A stretch of 29,855 nucleotides of DNA from positions 1-29,855 of the forward strand of contig CAYWMP010000057.1 in the NCBI GenBank assembly GCA_964459445.1, in the 5' to 3' direction. This DNA comes from CAYWMP01 sp964459445. GTDB taxonomy: Bacteria; Desulfobacterota; DSM-4660; Desulfatiglandales; HGW-15. Shown in pieces: positions 8,258-14,519 of this stretch. The position numbers and the translations under genes are program-made. Position 1 is the first letter of the stretch. Each line of letters begins with the position of its first letter. The notes under the pieces were generated by a model. It was not told the DNA's origin. It ran no database searches and saw only the letters and a list, made by a program, of their open reading frames with translations.

Positions 8258-8481
8258 GGCGGGATTGACGTAGATACGGGTGTCAACTTGAAGACACGAG
8301 CAAGCCTTGTCGCCGCTTCAAGGTCTCCTCTGCGCAATGCATCACGCACATCATCGAGTTTGTAAGCGTCCTCAAGCGACAGGTATGGCGACCACCCCTC
8401 ATCCGTTTCAATCAGGTCTACGTCAACTTCTGCAACGAATTTTCCTTCATGTACCAGTTTCGTACGATTTCTTTTCTTCAT
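8224..8481 (-). CDS. Small conserved hypothetical, partner of the DUF4258-like gene
   Basis: 85 aa from the ATG at 8481, preceded by GGAGGAGAAAGAA; an upstream in-frame ATG at 8511 is not needed. The sequence KLVHEGKFVAEVDVDLIETDEGWSPYLSLEDAYKLDDVRDALRRGDLEAATRLARVF is a compact alpha/beta protein that I take to be antitoxin-like, since its start overlaps (ATGA) the restored stop of the DUF4258-type gene. The last 12-15 residues read into the attC site, so the ancestral protein probably ended near residue 70. The antitoxin role is inferred from gene order only. Confidence 0.7.
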   Translation of the reverse strand: MKKRNRTKLVHEGKFVAEVDVDLIETDEGWSPYLSLEDAYKLDDVRDALRRGDLEAATRLARVFKLTPVSTSIPPENKSFQSTPR

Positions 8482-8802
8482 TTCTTTCTCCTCCGGAAAC
8501 CATCTGCCCACCGTTCTGGATCAGGTCGATACGCCGTGACCAAAAGCGGCTGGTGATGTCGAGCCACGTGGAATGCCCAAGACGACATGAATGGGATGGC
8601 CCTCTCGGTCCTTCAGCATGGTCAAAACACATGGCCCTTTTGGGTACTCTGGATATTCCTCTAAAACGATGCCACTAGGGCTTCCTGCCACAATCTCCCG
8701 AACGGTGATACCATCCGCTGCAAGTTCATCGTAGCCGTGTTCAGAGATCTTTATGTCCCCATTTTCTATTAATCTTATCATTTTATCCCAAATATTGATC
8801 AT
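8478..8802 (-). pseudogene. DUF4258-type protein gene with a one-base frameshift near its 3' end
   Basis: As written, the frame gives 93 aa (stop at 8521) ending GIPRGSTSPAAFGHGVST. Removing one base near 8540-8545 would continue it as VTAYRPDPERWADGFRRRKK, stopping at 8478-8480 in an ATGA overlap with the next gene. That ending and the exact overlap are what is expected for DUF4258, so the single-base insertion is well supported. The body (IKISEHGYDELAADGITVREIVAG, VLTMLKDREGHPIHVVLGIP) carries the family's conserved His and Asp positions. DUF4258 proteins are thought to be RNase-toxin-like. The frameshift may be true decay or a sequencing error. Confidence 0.7.
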
Positions 8803-8859
8803 TCGACAACCTTAGCATATTGCGAGATTTCCAGCAAAACGGCTTACTTTAAATGAGCC

Positions 8860-8990
8860 ACATAACGTTTAAGATTGTAAATGGAGTGAAGGAGATTCCT
8901 TCTTGGTCAACACATCCTTCGGGGTATGACAGGCTGAATTACATTGCAGTAAAACGAATCAGCTTCATTCCATTTATGATCAGGTTGGAC
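8860..8990 (-). repeat. Long attC-like site (131 bp) with no ORF in its unit
   Basis: Minus strand: a GTCCAAC core (8990-8984) matches RYYYAAC exactly, and the other end is ACGTTATGT (GTTATGT at 8866-8860; one mismatch to GTTRRRY). Inside, TAAATGGAATGAAG...GATTC faces TAAATGGAGTGAAGG...GATTC on the opposite strand, about 20 pairs with a few unpaired bases. The size is that of the long VCR-type sites. Confidence 0.55.
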
Positions 8991-9074
8991 TGAACCGTGG
9001 GTTGCTGGCTATGGGGTTTTAATCTGTTTCCCATTTTGCTTTCAAGGATTTTGAGTGGCAGATTTTTAGGACTT

Positions 9075-9152
9075 GAATAACGTTTCGTTCGACCAACCGT
9101 TCGGCCCCGAGCTCACGGCCGAGGGGGAGGCTCTCGACGGGGTAGCATTATC
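9075..9152 (-). repeat. Candidate attC-like site within an ORF-less stretch
   Basis: The plus-strand GAATAAC box (GTTATTC on the minus strand) at 9075-9081 faces GCATTATC at 9145-9152. Between them CGTTCGA pairs imperfectly with TCTCGACG, and TCGGCC pairs perfectly with GGCCGA. The arrangement resembles an attC with a degenerate left core. The whole stretch 8803-9416 (about 610 bp) contains this, the 8860-8990 site and one copy of the 143-bp repeat, but no convincing gene. Confidence 0.4.
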
Positions 9153-9256
9153 AAGGTCTTTGGCGGCCGTATGGGCAAGGAGCACCCTATATTGCCCCTG
9201 GAACATCCCGTGTCCGACTTCCGGATTTGAGTGTGGACTTCTCTACCGTCCTGTCC

Positions 9257-9399
9257 AAGATCCCTTCTTTGGCGGGAATGGCTAACCTTTCGTCAGGTGG
9301 GACTTTCGTGGTATGCGGTCACCCAATGGGTAACATCAACCAATTTCATCCCGGTTTACGCGGAATCCCAAGGTTTCAGGTTTACCTTGGCACGAGCAG
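9257..9399 (-). repeat. 143-bp repeat, copy 1 (attC-like body lacking its right core)
   Basis: Matches 11502-11644 in the same orientation with no gaps and about 20 mismatches (roughly 86 percent identity counted by eye). Both contain the hairpin CCAAGGT...ACCTTGG near the end next to the upstream gene. Copy 2 is bounded by GCATAAC/GTTATAC cores; copy 1 has lost the AAACGTTAT right end and instead runs into unrelated sequence. It follows the 141-aa gene as copy 2 follows the 164-aa gene. Confidence 0.8.
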
Positions 9400-9416
9400 C
9401 CCGGTTCCCCTGCTTT

Positions 9417-9842
9417 TCAATCAATCCAAGTCTTCTCGTCCGTTTCATGATTCGGGTCTTCGAATGGCTTCACGTATACCATGTAGGCTGCGTTCCCGAC
9501 TTCATCTTTCAGACGACGGCTCAGGCATATGCCCTCCTCATGAAATGAACTCCACGGGAAATTAGGATTGTCGAGTGCGTCTCGCTCGAAACGGTCAATC
9601 CACTTGGCAAAGTCCGCTTCAAGTTGTTCAGAAATTTTGAAATCGGTCATGCCCGTTTTGAGGTTGGCTATGTTTATCCCAACGCGATCGGATTCGTCGG
9701 CAGCATCCTTGAGCCAAGCGTACAGTCCGAATCCAAAGTCTGCCATGATCGTGATTGTCTTATCGGGCTTCATCAGTATGTCTTCTGTACCGAACCGGGC
9801 GACGAAATTGGCGCCTCCAACCGCTGGACGCGGCCTGTTCAT
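9417..9842 (-). CDS. Uncharacterised cassette protein (141 aa or shorter)
   Basis: A soluble acidic protein with the core KTITIMADFGFGLYAWLKDAADESDRVGINIANL and a C-terminus rich in Asp/Trp. I recognise no named family. The start is uncertain: the first 20 or so codons from the ATG at 9842 overlap a 22-base stretch (9815-9836) nearly identical to one arm of the attC at 13983-14065, so translation may really begin at the ATG at 9773 (MKPDKTITIMADFG). It lies 11 bp after the 198-aa gene and ahead of copy 1 of the 143-bp repeat, as a second gene of one unit or as a separate cassette with a decayed attC before it. Confidence 0.65.
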   Translation of the reverse strand: MNRPRPAVGGANFVARFGTEDILMKPDKTITIMADFGFGLYAWLKDAADESDRVGINIANLKTGMTDFKISEQLEADFAKWIDRFERDALDNPNFPWSSFHEEGICLSRRLKDEVGNAAYMVYVKPFEDPNHETDEKTWID

Positions 9843-9853
9843 AGCTCCTACTC

Positions 9854-10450
9854 TCAGTGACGTGATTCACCTTCCTTGTCTGCTTTAAGCAACGCTTCCT
9901 CAATATGCGATGCCGTAGTCCCTGAATCATGAAAATCGTAACCAGAAATCTCAATGCTGCCGATCGCCCTTTCTGTATGACGCATGTAATGATCGAGGAC
10001 GGTGCGTTTTTCGGCCAACAGCTTATCATCACGACTCTCCCAGTAGGCGCCTTCGTCCTTTACAGCGAGGCCAGATATGTATCTTTTCTTAAGAGCCTCG
10101 AAAAGCTCTATGATCCGGATGTGAGAGTCAATGCTCCCGAACTGTGTCTTGCATGCTGTGAATCGCTCGTTCCTCACATTGTTGTGAATCCACAAGACTT
10201 GCTGCATCATGTCCGTTAACACACCGGATCGGTCGAAAAGAATCGCCAATTGCTCCGTTTTCGGGTCAACAGACACAATAATTCCCTTTAATCCTAGCGA
10301 GCCATCAATGACCAATTGTTCGCCTGAATCTAGTCGGGCTAATACCCCATTCAGCTCCACATCAAAGTCATCGTCTACAATTGAATATTCCCAATCGTTT
10401 TCCTCGGCGATTCCTTTCACCTCGTCGATTAAACGCGGGATCCCGCCCAT
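9854..10450 (-). CDS. Uncharacterised cassette protein, N-terminus probably frameshifted
   Basis: 198 aa from the ATG at 10450, which has no clear ribosome site. Another ATG at 10488 follows AGAGGAG by a few bases and starts MAITIYAKGRM in a different frame. Adding one base near 10455 would join the two as MAITIYAKGRMDRMGGIPRLIDEV, a more natural start, so a one-base deletion is likely. The body includes DWEYSIVDDDFD, IVSVDPKTEQLAILFDRSGVLTDMMQ and a charged C-terminal helix region. I cannot name its family. It is upstream of the 141-aa gene. Confidence 0.65.
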   Translation of the reverse strand: MGGIPRLIDEVKGIAEENDWEYSIVDDDFDVELNGVLARLDSGEQLVIDGSLGLKGIIVSVDPKTEQLAILFDRSGVLTDMMQQVLWIHNNVRNERFTACKTQFGSIDSHIRIIELFEALKKRYISGLAVKDEGAYWESRDDKLLAEKRTVLDHYMRHTERAIGSIEISGYDFHDSGTTASHIEEALLKADKEGESRH

Positions 10451-10644
10451 GCGATCATTCTTCCCTTAGCGTATATCGTAATTGCCATGCACTCCTCTTA
10501 CAGCGGCCCTGCCGCGCTTTGTAGAATCGCGGGCGTAATTTTATCTCGATAACTGCTGTTAAGTCATGTATTCAGCGTAATCGGCGCCCCGCCATGCGGG
10601 AGCACCCGCTTTTACATCCCCGACGACTCGAGGTTTCCGCCTCG

Positions 10645-10720
10645 CTCCAACAATTTAGAATCGCTGCCAATGTGTCTGAGGCACACAAGCAGGGCAAAAA
10701 GGTTCGTTCACAGGTTGTGC
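10645..10720 (-). repeat. Candidate attC-like site after the HigBA unit
   Basis: On the minus strand GCACAAC (10720-10714) and GTTGGAG (10651-10645) flank short complementary segments CTGC/GCAG and GTGT/ACAC around a small loop. Both cores differ from consensus by one base. It lies in the 337-bp stretch between HigA and the 198-aa gene, which otherwise shows a poly-A tract (about 10724-10733), GC-rich hairpins near 10587-10615 and no gene. Confidence 0.33.
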
Positions 10721-10825
10721 GAAAAAAAAAGAAAATACTTTTTCATCAATGGAGAAGTTTGCTCTTGAGAGCGGGAGGCCTTATAAGTATTAGACCATGA
10801 ATTTGACACCGAGACAAATAAAACC

Positions 10826-11119
10826 CTATAAATGTTCTGGTTCAGCATGAAGCTTAAGCCCCAGCGCGCGCACCACCTTCAGTACCGTCGCGAATTGCGG
10901 GTTACCTTCCGGCGAAAGCGCTTTATAAAGGCTTTCGCGCCCTAGACCCGTGTCACGAGCGATCTGGGACATGCCACGAGCGCGTGCAATGGTCCCCAAA
11001 GCTTTCACCACTACGGCTGGCTCGCCATCCTCCAGAGCTGCTTCAAGGTAAGCAGCCATATCTTCTGCGTTTTCTAGGTATTCCGCAGCGTCATAAGGTC
11101 GAGTTTTGGTCTTTGGCAT
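10826..11119 (-). CDS. HigA-like antitoxin with helix-turn-helix
   Basis: 97 aa from the ATG at 11119, preceded by AAGGAGG; an earlier in-frame ATG overlaps the toxin gene. The pattern YDAAEYLENAEDMAAYLEAALEDGEPAVVVKALGTIARARGMSQIARDTGLGRESLYKALSPEGNPQFATVLKVVRALGLKL is the addiction-module antidote (HigA/Xre-type) family, with the HTH at about residues 49-72. It should bind and neutralise the toxin encoded 10 bp upstream and autoregulate the operon. Toxin-first order is typical of HigBA. GC content is higher than in neighbouring cassettes, consistent with a separate origin. Confidence 0.9.
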   Translation of the reverse strand: MPKTKTRPYDAAEYLENAEDMAAYLEAALEDGEPAVVVKALGTIARARGMSQIARDTGLGRESLYKALSPEGNPQFATVLKVVRALGLKLHAEPEHL

Positions 11120-11129
11120 TATAACCTCC

Positions 11130-11420
11130 TTATAAATCACGCGCCAGTTTCAGCGCCGTCTTGATATCTGTATCTTGTGTACGCTTGTCACCGCCTGCAA
11201 GCAGGACCACCAACTCCCGCCCGCGCTGGGCAAAATATATTCGGTAACCCGGTCCGTAGTCGATCCGCAATTTCGACACGCCCTCGCCTACCGGCTTTAC
11301 ATCGCCAGCTAGGCCAAGCTGCAAACGGTCGATCCGGGTTTGAATTCGCGCTCGCGCCTGACGATCTCGCAACTTACGCAACCACTTAGAAAAAACTTCA
11401 GTCTGGCGGATTTCAATCAT
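11130..11420 (-). CDS. RelE/ParE-superfamily (HigB-like) toxin
   Basis: 96 aa from the ATG at 11420 (MIEIRQTEVFSKWLRKLRD); a longer frame from 11489 begins in the leader and is unlikely because a promoter lies there. RIQTRIDRLQLGLAGDVKPVGEGVSKLRIDYGPGYRIYFAQRGRELVVLLAGGDKRTQDTDIKTALKLA is the phage-derived Gp49/HigB-like 'addiction module killer' pattern, a small ribosome-associated mRNA interferase fold with the family's YGPGYRIYF block. First gene of the HigBA operon. TA modules are known to stabilise long integron arrays, which fits the position. Confidence 0.9.
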   Translation of the reverse strand: MIEIRQTEVFSKWLRKLRDRQARARIQTRIDRLQLGLAGDVKPVGEGVSKLRIDYGPGYRIYFAQRGRELVVLLAGGDKRTQDTDIKTALKLARDL

Positions 11421-11425
11421 GATTA

Positions 11426-11454
11426 AGTGTATCCTGTAAAATACAATATAGCAA
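11426..11454 (-). promoter_or_regulatory. Promoter of the HigBA cassette
   Basis: Minus strand TTGCTA (11454-11449), 17-bp spacer, TACACT (11431-11426), six bases before the toxin ATG at 11420. Good sigma-70 spacing and only 30-70 bp inside the cassette start. The very short leader fits, as an internal promoter is usual for TA cassettes. Confidence 0.55.
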
Positions 11455-11490
11455 GCGCTGAATCCATGCCCAATTGCCAATGGCCGCAAG

Positions 11491-11657
11491 GTATAACGTT
11501 TAAGATCCCTTCTTTGGCGGGGATGGCTAACCTTTACTCAGGTGGGACTTTCGCGGTATGAGGTCACCTACTGGGTAACAATAAAAAATTTCAACCTGAT
11601 TGATGTGAAATCCCAAGGTTTCGGATTTACCTTGGCACGAGCAGGCGCATGTTATGC
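11491..11657 (-). repeat. Long attC-like site with 143-bp repeat, copy 2
   Basis: Minus strand: begins GCATAAC (11657-11651), which includes the stop codon of the 164-aa gene, and ends AAACGTTATAC (GTTATAC at 11497-11491). The two cores are complementary except for one base. The 143-bp body (11502-11644) is the second copy of the repeat at 9257-9399 and holds a CCAAGGT/ACCTTGG hairpin and a TTACTCAGGTG/CACCTACTGGGTAA imperfect palindrome. A length of 167 bp is long for attC. Confidence 0.5.
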
Positions 11658-12146
11658 AGCCAGTGTCGTGTAGTGCTTTAACGGTTCAAAATACCGATAG
11701 TATTGATCAAGGAAGTCGTCGTCCTCGTATCGACTCAATGCGGGGACTAAAGCATCCCGCTCGGCCTCATCGAGGATGTATGCCGCTTCAAAATTCAGAT
11801 GCAGCGTGAATCCCATCCCCTCTTCCCACAATTCTACGACAAGCTCCGGCCCATTTTCGGGTCTGTATTTGGCAACCATGTCCACAGAAGGTTTTCCAGC
11901 GCACCAAGGACGCCGAATGGGCTGGTTGTCACGGGCTCCAAAGAAGGACACCAGGCACGTCTCATCATCCACTTTCCGAATACTGAGCCGGTTTCCTGTC
12001 TCGTCCTCCCACTCACCGACATAGTTATCGATGTACGAATCCTTATCACTATCTGCATAACGTCCCATTTCATCGGGCGGCGGTGAGAACCAAGGACTTT
12101 GATAGAGGCTCGGATTGAGTAAACCTACAAACTTTGAAGGCCGCAC
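11652..12146 (-). CDS. Uncharacterised cassette protein (164 aa)
   Basis: Starts at a GTG (12146) that lies within the remains of the preceding attC; an internal ATG at residue 27 (MGRYADSDKDSYIDNYVGEWEDE) may be the true start. The remainder reads as a small soluble acidic domain: LSIRKVDDETCLVSFFGARDNQPIRRPW, then ELVVELWEEGMGFTLHLNFEAAYILDEAERDALVPALSRYEDDDFLDQYYRYFEPL. The alternating strands suggest a lipocalin-like or similar small beta barrel, which is only a guess. The stop codon lies in the left core box of the next attC. Confidence 0.65.
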   Translation of the reverse strand: MRPSKFVGLLNPSLYQSPWFSPPPDEMGRYADSDKDSYIDNYVGEWEDETGNRLSIRKVDDETCLVSFFGARDNQPIRRPWCAGKPSVDMVAKYRPENGPELVVELWEEGMGFTLHLNFEAAYILDEAERDALVPALSRYEDDDFLDQYYRYFEPLKHYTTLAA

Positions 12147-12149
12147 GAT

Positions 12150-12181
12150 TTAGCCGCTCCGTGTGCAAACGGTTGTTCGGT
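12150..12181 (-). repeat. Truncated attC (left arm only)
   Basis: Minus strand ACCGAAC (12181-12175), just after the stop of the 182-aa gene, followed by an attC-like left arm CAACCGTTTGCACACGGAGC. No matching right arm or GTTRRRY box is found before the 164-aa gene starts. The core ACCGAAC is the exact complement of GTTCGGT at 12756-12750, the other border of the same cassette. Confidence 0.4.
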
Positions 12182-12187
12182 TTTTGA

Positions 12188-12736
12188 TCATATTTGATTG
12201 ATGGCCCATTCAGACCAATTAGTGCACTCATTACTGATAAAATTTTTCATTTCCTTTTTGTCTTTGATATTATTACATCTTTTTTTCCATTCGCCTAAAA
12301 GATATCCAAAGCATTCACCAGGAACATCAGTGGCCCAATCTTTGAATTCTGATCCAGAGTCTTCTTCATATTGATATATTCCTTTTAAGATCCCCATACA
12401 ATAGAGTTTGGCTTCTTGACGCATTTTCAAATCAAACAATCTATACATCTCTTGAATAAATGGCTCTAACGCTTCTTCAAACATTTCTACTGCCATATCC
12501 GCCGGTGAAGTATAGCCATGTGTTTTAGGGCCTGCACGATCCCACAATTCATGAACATCAATCCCATCCAAAACATAAAAAACATCCTCACAAACCTCGT
12601 CAACATCGACGTCTCTGAATAAATCTTCAGCTAATTCGACAATTCTCTTTTTTAGCTTTTTGTCAGCTTTAACAATTTGCTTTAGAATTTCTAAAGCTTC
12701 ACTTGGTGATATCTTATTAAATATGTCGTTTTTCAT
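12188..12736 (-). CDS. Conserved uncharacterised cassette protein (182 aa)
   Basis: A mostly helical, acidic soluble protein: SPSEALEILKQIVKADKKLKKRIVELAEDLF (about 11-41), DVDVDEVCEDVFYVLDGIDVHELWDRAG (about 43-70), then TSPADMAVEMFEEALEPFIQEMYRLFDLKM and KLYCMGILKGIYQYEED. It appears to be a complete helical-repeat-like domain of a recurring hypothetical family, but I cannot attach a function. The coding sequence is strikingly AT-rich compared with the HigBA cassette and the flanking housekeeping genes, a sign of separate acquisition. Confidence 0.72.
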   Translation of the reverse strand: MKNDIFNKISPSEALEILKQIVKADKKLKKRIVELAEDLFRDVDVDEVCEDVFYVLDGIDVHELWDRAGPKTHGYTSPADMAVEMFEEALEPFIQEMYRLFDLKMRQEAKLYCMGILKGIYQYEEDSGSEFKDWATDVPGECFGYLLGEWKKRCNNIKDKKEMKNFISNECTNWSEWAINQI

Positions 12737-12749
12737 AATTCTTCATGGA

Positions 12750-12922
12750 ACCGAACGACAGACTAAGCTACCGGCAGGTTAAAGGCCACGCTCCCCCCAA
12801 AACCGCCAGCATTCCTGAAATCATCATCATCTAAAAAGTTGCTGTGGTAAGGCGGTCAGCTTGAGTGAATGCTTAGGTGAAAATGTCCCATGTCAATGCC
12901 TGACTCCACCTTAACTTTTGAT
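12750..12922 (-). repeat. Cassette junction, attC poorly resolved
   Basis: The right border is clear as GTTCGGT on the minus strand (12756-12750), matching the ACCGAAC core at the other end of the 182-aa cassette. Between it and the end of the 140-aa gene are short complementary segments (CCGCC/GGCGG) and a CTTTAAC box, but I cannot draw a convincing full stem. Confidence 0.3.
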
Positions 12923-13345
12923 TTATCTCCAATTTACAAACCATACCGAATAATCATCCAATAGTTGATAACTTGGGTGCTTCTTATCCTTTACTTCTAG
13001 GTCCGCTAACGGTAATTTGAATTTTTTCTTATCGGATACACGCCGGACATTGACAAGGATTCCATATCCTGCATCAACTTCATCATCAAATCCGATTACT
13101 TTGTATGTGTCTAAGTAGGAAGGTCTCGTCTTTCTCAATTTTTCATGCTCTTTCTTACTTCCAGGGCCGATCACATAATATTCTTCCCATTCAAAGTCCT
13201 CAATTCCTGTTAGATCGCATGAAAGATCCAAATTAACTTTAAGGTAGGCGAGGTATGTTTGCAATGTCTCATCATTGACATCAGGCACTTCATCTGCGTT
13301 AAATATTGCGGCTATTCTGTTATCTTGTTCATCCATATCAGGCAT
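12923..13345 (-). CDS. Acidic cassette protein, possibly CcbP-like calcium-binding family
   Basis: 140 aa, highly acidic in its first half (DEQDNRIAAIFNADEVPDVNDETL), with FEWEEYYVIGPGSKKEHEKLRKTRPSYLDTYKVIGF in the middle and a C-terminal block LPLADLEVKDKKHPSYQLLDDYSVWFVNWR. That last block recalls the cyanobacterial calcium-binding protein CcbP family (Pfam Calci_bind_CcbP), identified from memory only. If right, it would be a cytosolic Ca-binding protein. It sits alone between two cassette junctions; AT-rich like its neighbours. Confidence 0.6.
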   Translation of the reverse strand: MPDMDEQDNRIAAIFNADEVPDVNDETLQTYLAYLKVNLDLSCDLTGIEDFEWEEYYVIGPGSKKEHEKLRKTRPSYLDTYKVIGFDDEVDAGYGILVNVRRVSDKKKFKLPLADLEVKDKKHPSYQLLDDYSVWFVNWR

Positions 13346-13387
13346 TTTCCCTTTAAGAAAATGTGAGTGATTTTTCTAATCTTTAAA

Positions 13388-13512
13388 ATCCAACGATGAA
13401 GTCAGTGGCAGCCAGGGCGACAAAGACCTTTGGAGAGGTCACGGAGACGGAAACTTTCGAAAATGAAAAAAACCGCGAGGCCCTGGCTTTCAACTGCACT
13501 GACAGGTTAAAC
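13388..13512 (-). repeat. attC recombination site (125 bp), best example in the array
   Basis: Minus strand: GTTTAAC (13512-13506) matches RYYYAAC exactly and GTTGGAT (13394-13388) matches GTTRRRY exactly. The arms contain GTCAGTG and AGCCAGGGC, repeated in inverted complement as GCCCTGGCT and CACTGAC, giving 16 perfect pairs interrupted by a small asymmetric bulge, with a loop of about 60 bases. It begins 5 bp after the stop of the 148-aa gene. This is the architecture of long (VCR-like) attC sites. Confidence 0.65.
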
Positions 13513-13516
13513 GTCA

Positions 13517-13963
13517 TTACAGTCTTTTGCACTTAAATTCGTTGATAGATGCATCTAAGATATTACGCTCAAGCTCCATATTAGGCTTCCACCAGACGGT
13601 ATGATCGCGCTGTCTTTTGGCGAATTCTTGTCGTGCATTTATTAGATTGCCTTGACCTTTTTCCGCGTATATGCCAGGAATTCCAGCATTAGCCACTATC
13701 CCACCGTCTTTCATAAACCTATCGTAATCGAGAATTCCTTTTTCATTGAAGTGCAGATAATAATAAATGGCACGTAGAACCTGGACAGGCTTTCGGTTCT
13801 CTAGCTTCACAATTATTTCTGCACCGCGTACACGCTTTCTTGCAAACCTTTCGGTATTTTCCTCAGATGAGCCTCTCAGCAATCGTTCAAATTTAGTATT
13901 TGGTACTCGAAAAATCTCATCATCATCTGAGACGAAAAAAAGTCTTACTGAAGCTGAACTCAC
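13517..13963 (-). CDS. Uncharacterised cassette protein (148 aa)
   Basis: GTG start at 13963 with a GAGG seven bases upstream. A basic-acidic mixed soluble protein: VRLFFVSDDDEIFRVPNTKFERLLRG at the N-terminus, FARKRVRGAEIIVKLENRKPVQVLRAIYYYLHFNEKGILDYDRF (about 40-83), and a tail RQRDHTVWWKPNMELERNILDASINEFKCKRL. No motif I can assign. The unit is bounded by GTTAAAC (13989-13983, minus strand) and GTTTAAC (13512-13506), so it is a clean single-gene cassette of about 480 bp plus its attC. Confidence 0.7.
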   Translation of the reverse strand: MSSASVRLFFVSDDDEIFRVPNTKFERLLRGSSEENTERFARKRVRGAEIIVKLENRKPVQVLRAIYYYLHFNEKGILDYDRFMKDGGIVANAGIPGIYAEKGQGNLINARQEFAKRQRDHTVWWKPNMELERNILDASINEFKCKRL

Positions 13964-13982
13964 GTAGCTACCTCATAATGAC

Positions 13983-14065
13983 GTTTAACGGGGCGGCGGG
14001 TGAGCCGCAAGACCGGGGCGAGTTTACTCGTCCACGGGATTGACGGCTCCAACCGCTGGATAGGC
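13983..14065 (-). repeat. attC recombination site (83 bp)
   Basis: Minus strand: GCCTATC (14065-14059, one mismatch to RYYYAAC) and GTTAAAC (13989-13983, exact GTTRRRY). The arms AGCGGTTGGAGCCGTCAATCC and GGTCTTGCGGCTCACCCGCC are near-complementary, with several unpaired bases. One arm is also found, with two mismatches, at 9815-9836 near the start of the 141-aa gene. A further hairpin CCGCG/CGCGG lies at about 14064-14078. Confidence 0.55.
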
Positions 14066-14126
14066 CGCGCTTGCGCGGACTAGCCCGCGGGTGGGAACTG
14101 TGGCATGTCCGGGTTGGTTAACCTGA

Positions 14127-14338
14127 CTACGGCAGTTGTTCCAAATCGTTCAAGTCCTTGTGTCTGCCGCTTGCTTTCTTGTTAGTCTTCAGGTCATCGA
14201 GTCCGATAATGTTTACGGACACGCCATCAATCACATCCGAGGATCGCCGTACCCGCCTATAAGCAGGTATTCAACGCGGTGGGAATTCAGCAACCTCAAG
14301 AACTCTTTGAAGTCGGGTGGTAGTCGGATCATAACCAT
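14127..14338 (-). pseudogene. Nucleotidyltransferase gene with internal deletion
   Basis: The N-terminal piece (ATG at 14338 or 14332) reads MIRLPPDFKEFLRLLNSHRVEYLLIGGY, the start of a small nucleotidyltransferase family whose next block should be the GGYAV...T-x-D-x-D active site. Instead the frame ends at 14231-14233. In another frame the DNA continues SDVIDGVSVNIIGLDDLKTNKKASGRHKDLNDLEQLP and stops at 14127-14129, the family's usual C-terminus. About 80-90 codons, including the catalytic Asp residues, are gone with a frameshift at the joint. The start overlaps the end of its partner gene by about 70 bp, as is usual for this pair. Confidence 0.65.
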
Positions 14339-14519
14339 ATGCAATCTGCCGAAGAAGTTCCACGGCCTCAAGTCGATCAAGCGGAGTTTTACTAAGCCAG
14401 AAAGCCTTCTCGTCGGATTCATCCAGGCAGCTTCCCACCGTTACTACGGAACGATCGACTCTTGGAAAGACCATTTGCAAAGATGTCCTTGGTTTTTTTT
14501 CCATTGATTGATCCATCAT
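14271..14519 (-). CDS. Small partner of the broken nucleotidyltransferase
   Basis: 82 aa. The conserved part is DESDEKAFWLSKTPLDRLEAVELLRQIAYGYDPTTTRLQRVLEVAE (about 33-78), a short helical protein that recurs just upstream of small nucleotidyltransferases; the N-terminal 30 residues are less certain and the start may be the second or third Met. It is intact although its partner downstream is deleted. The LSKTPLDRL segment resembles the 89-aa partner protein at 6343-6612. Whether it is an antitoxin or a regulator is inference. Confidence 0.65.
   Translation of the reverse strand: MMDQSMEKKPRTSLQMVFPRVDRSVVTVGSCLDESDEKAFWLSKTPLDRLEAVELLRQIAYGYDPTTTRLQRVLEVAEFPPR

Noticed and set aside
9227..9565. 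Plus-strand ORFs over the 143-bp repeat (112 and 105 aa)
   Set aside because: They run through the repeat and antisense to the 141-aa gene; no family-like sequence and the second repeat copy has stops in the same frames.
10724..10747. Poly-A/T tract as an intrinsic terminator for HigBA
   Set aside because: The stem next to the T-run on the minus strand is only GAAAA/TTTTC, too weak to call.
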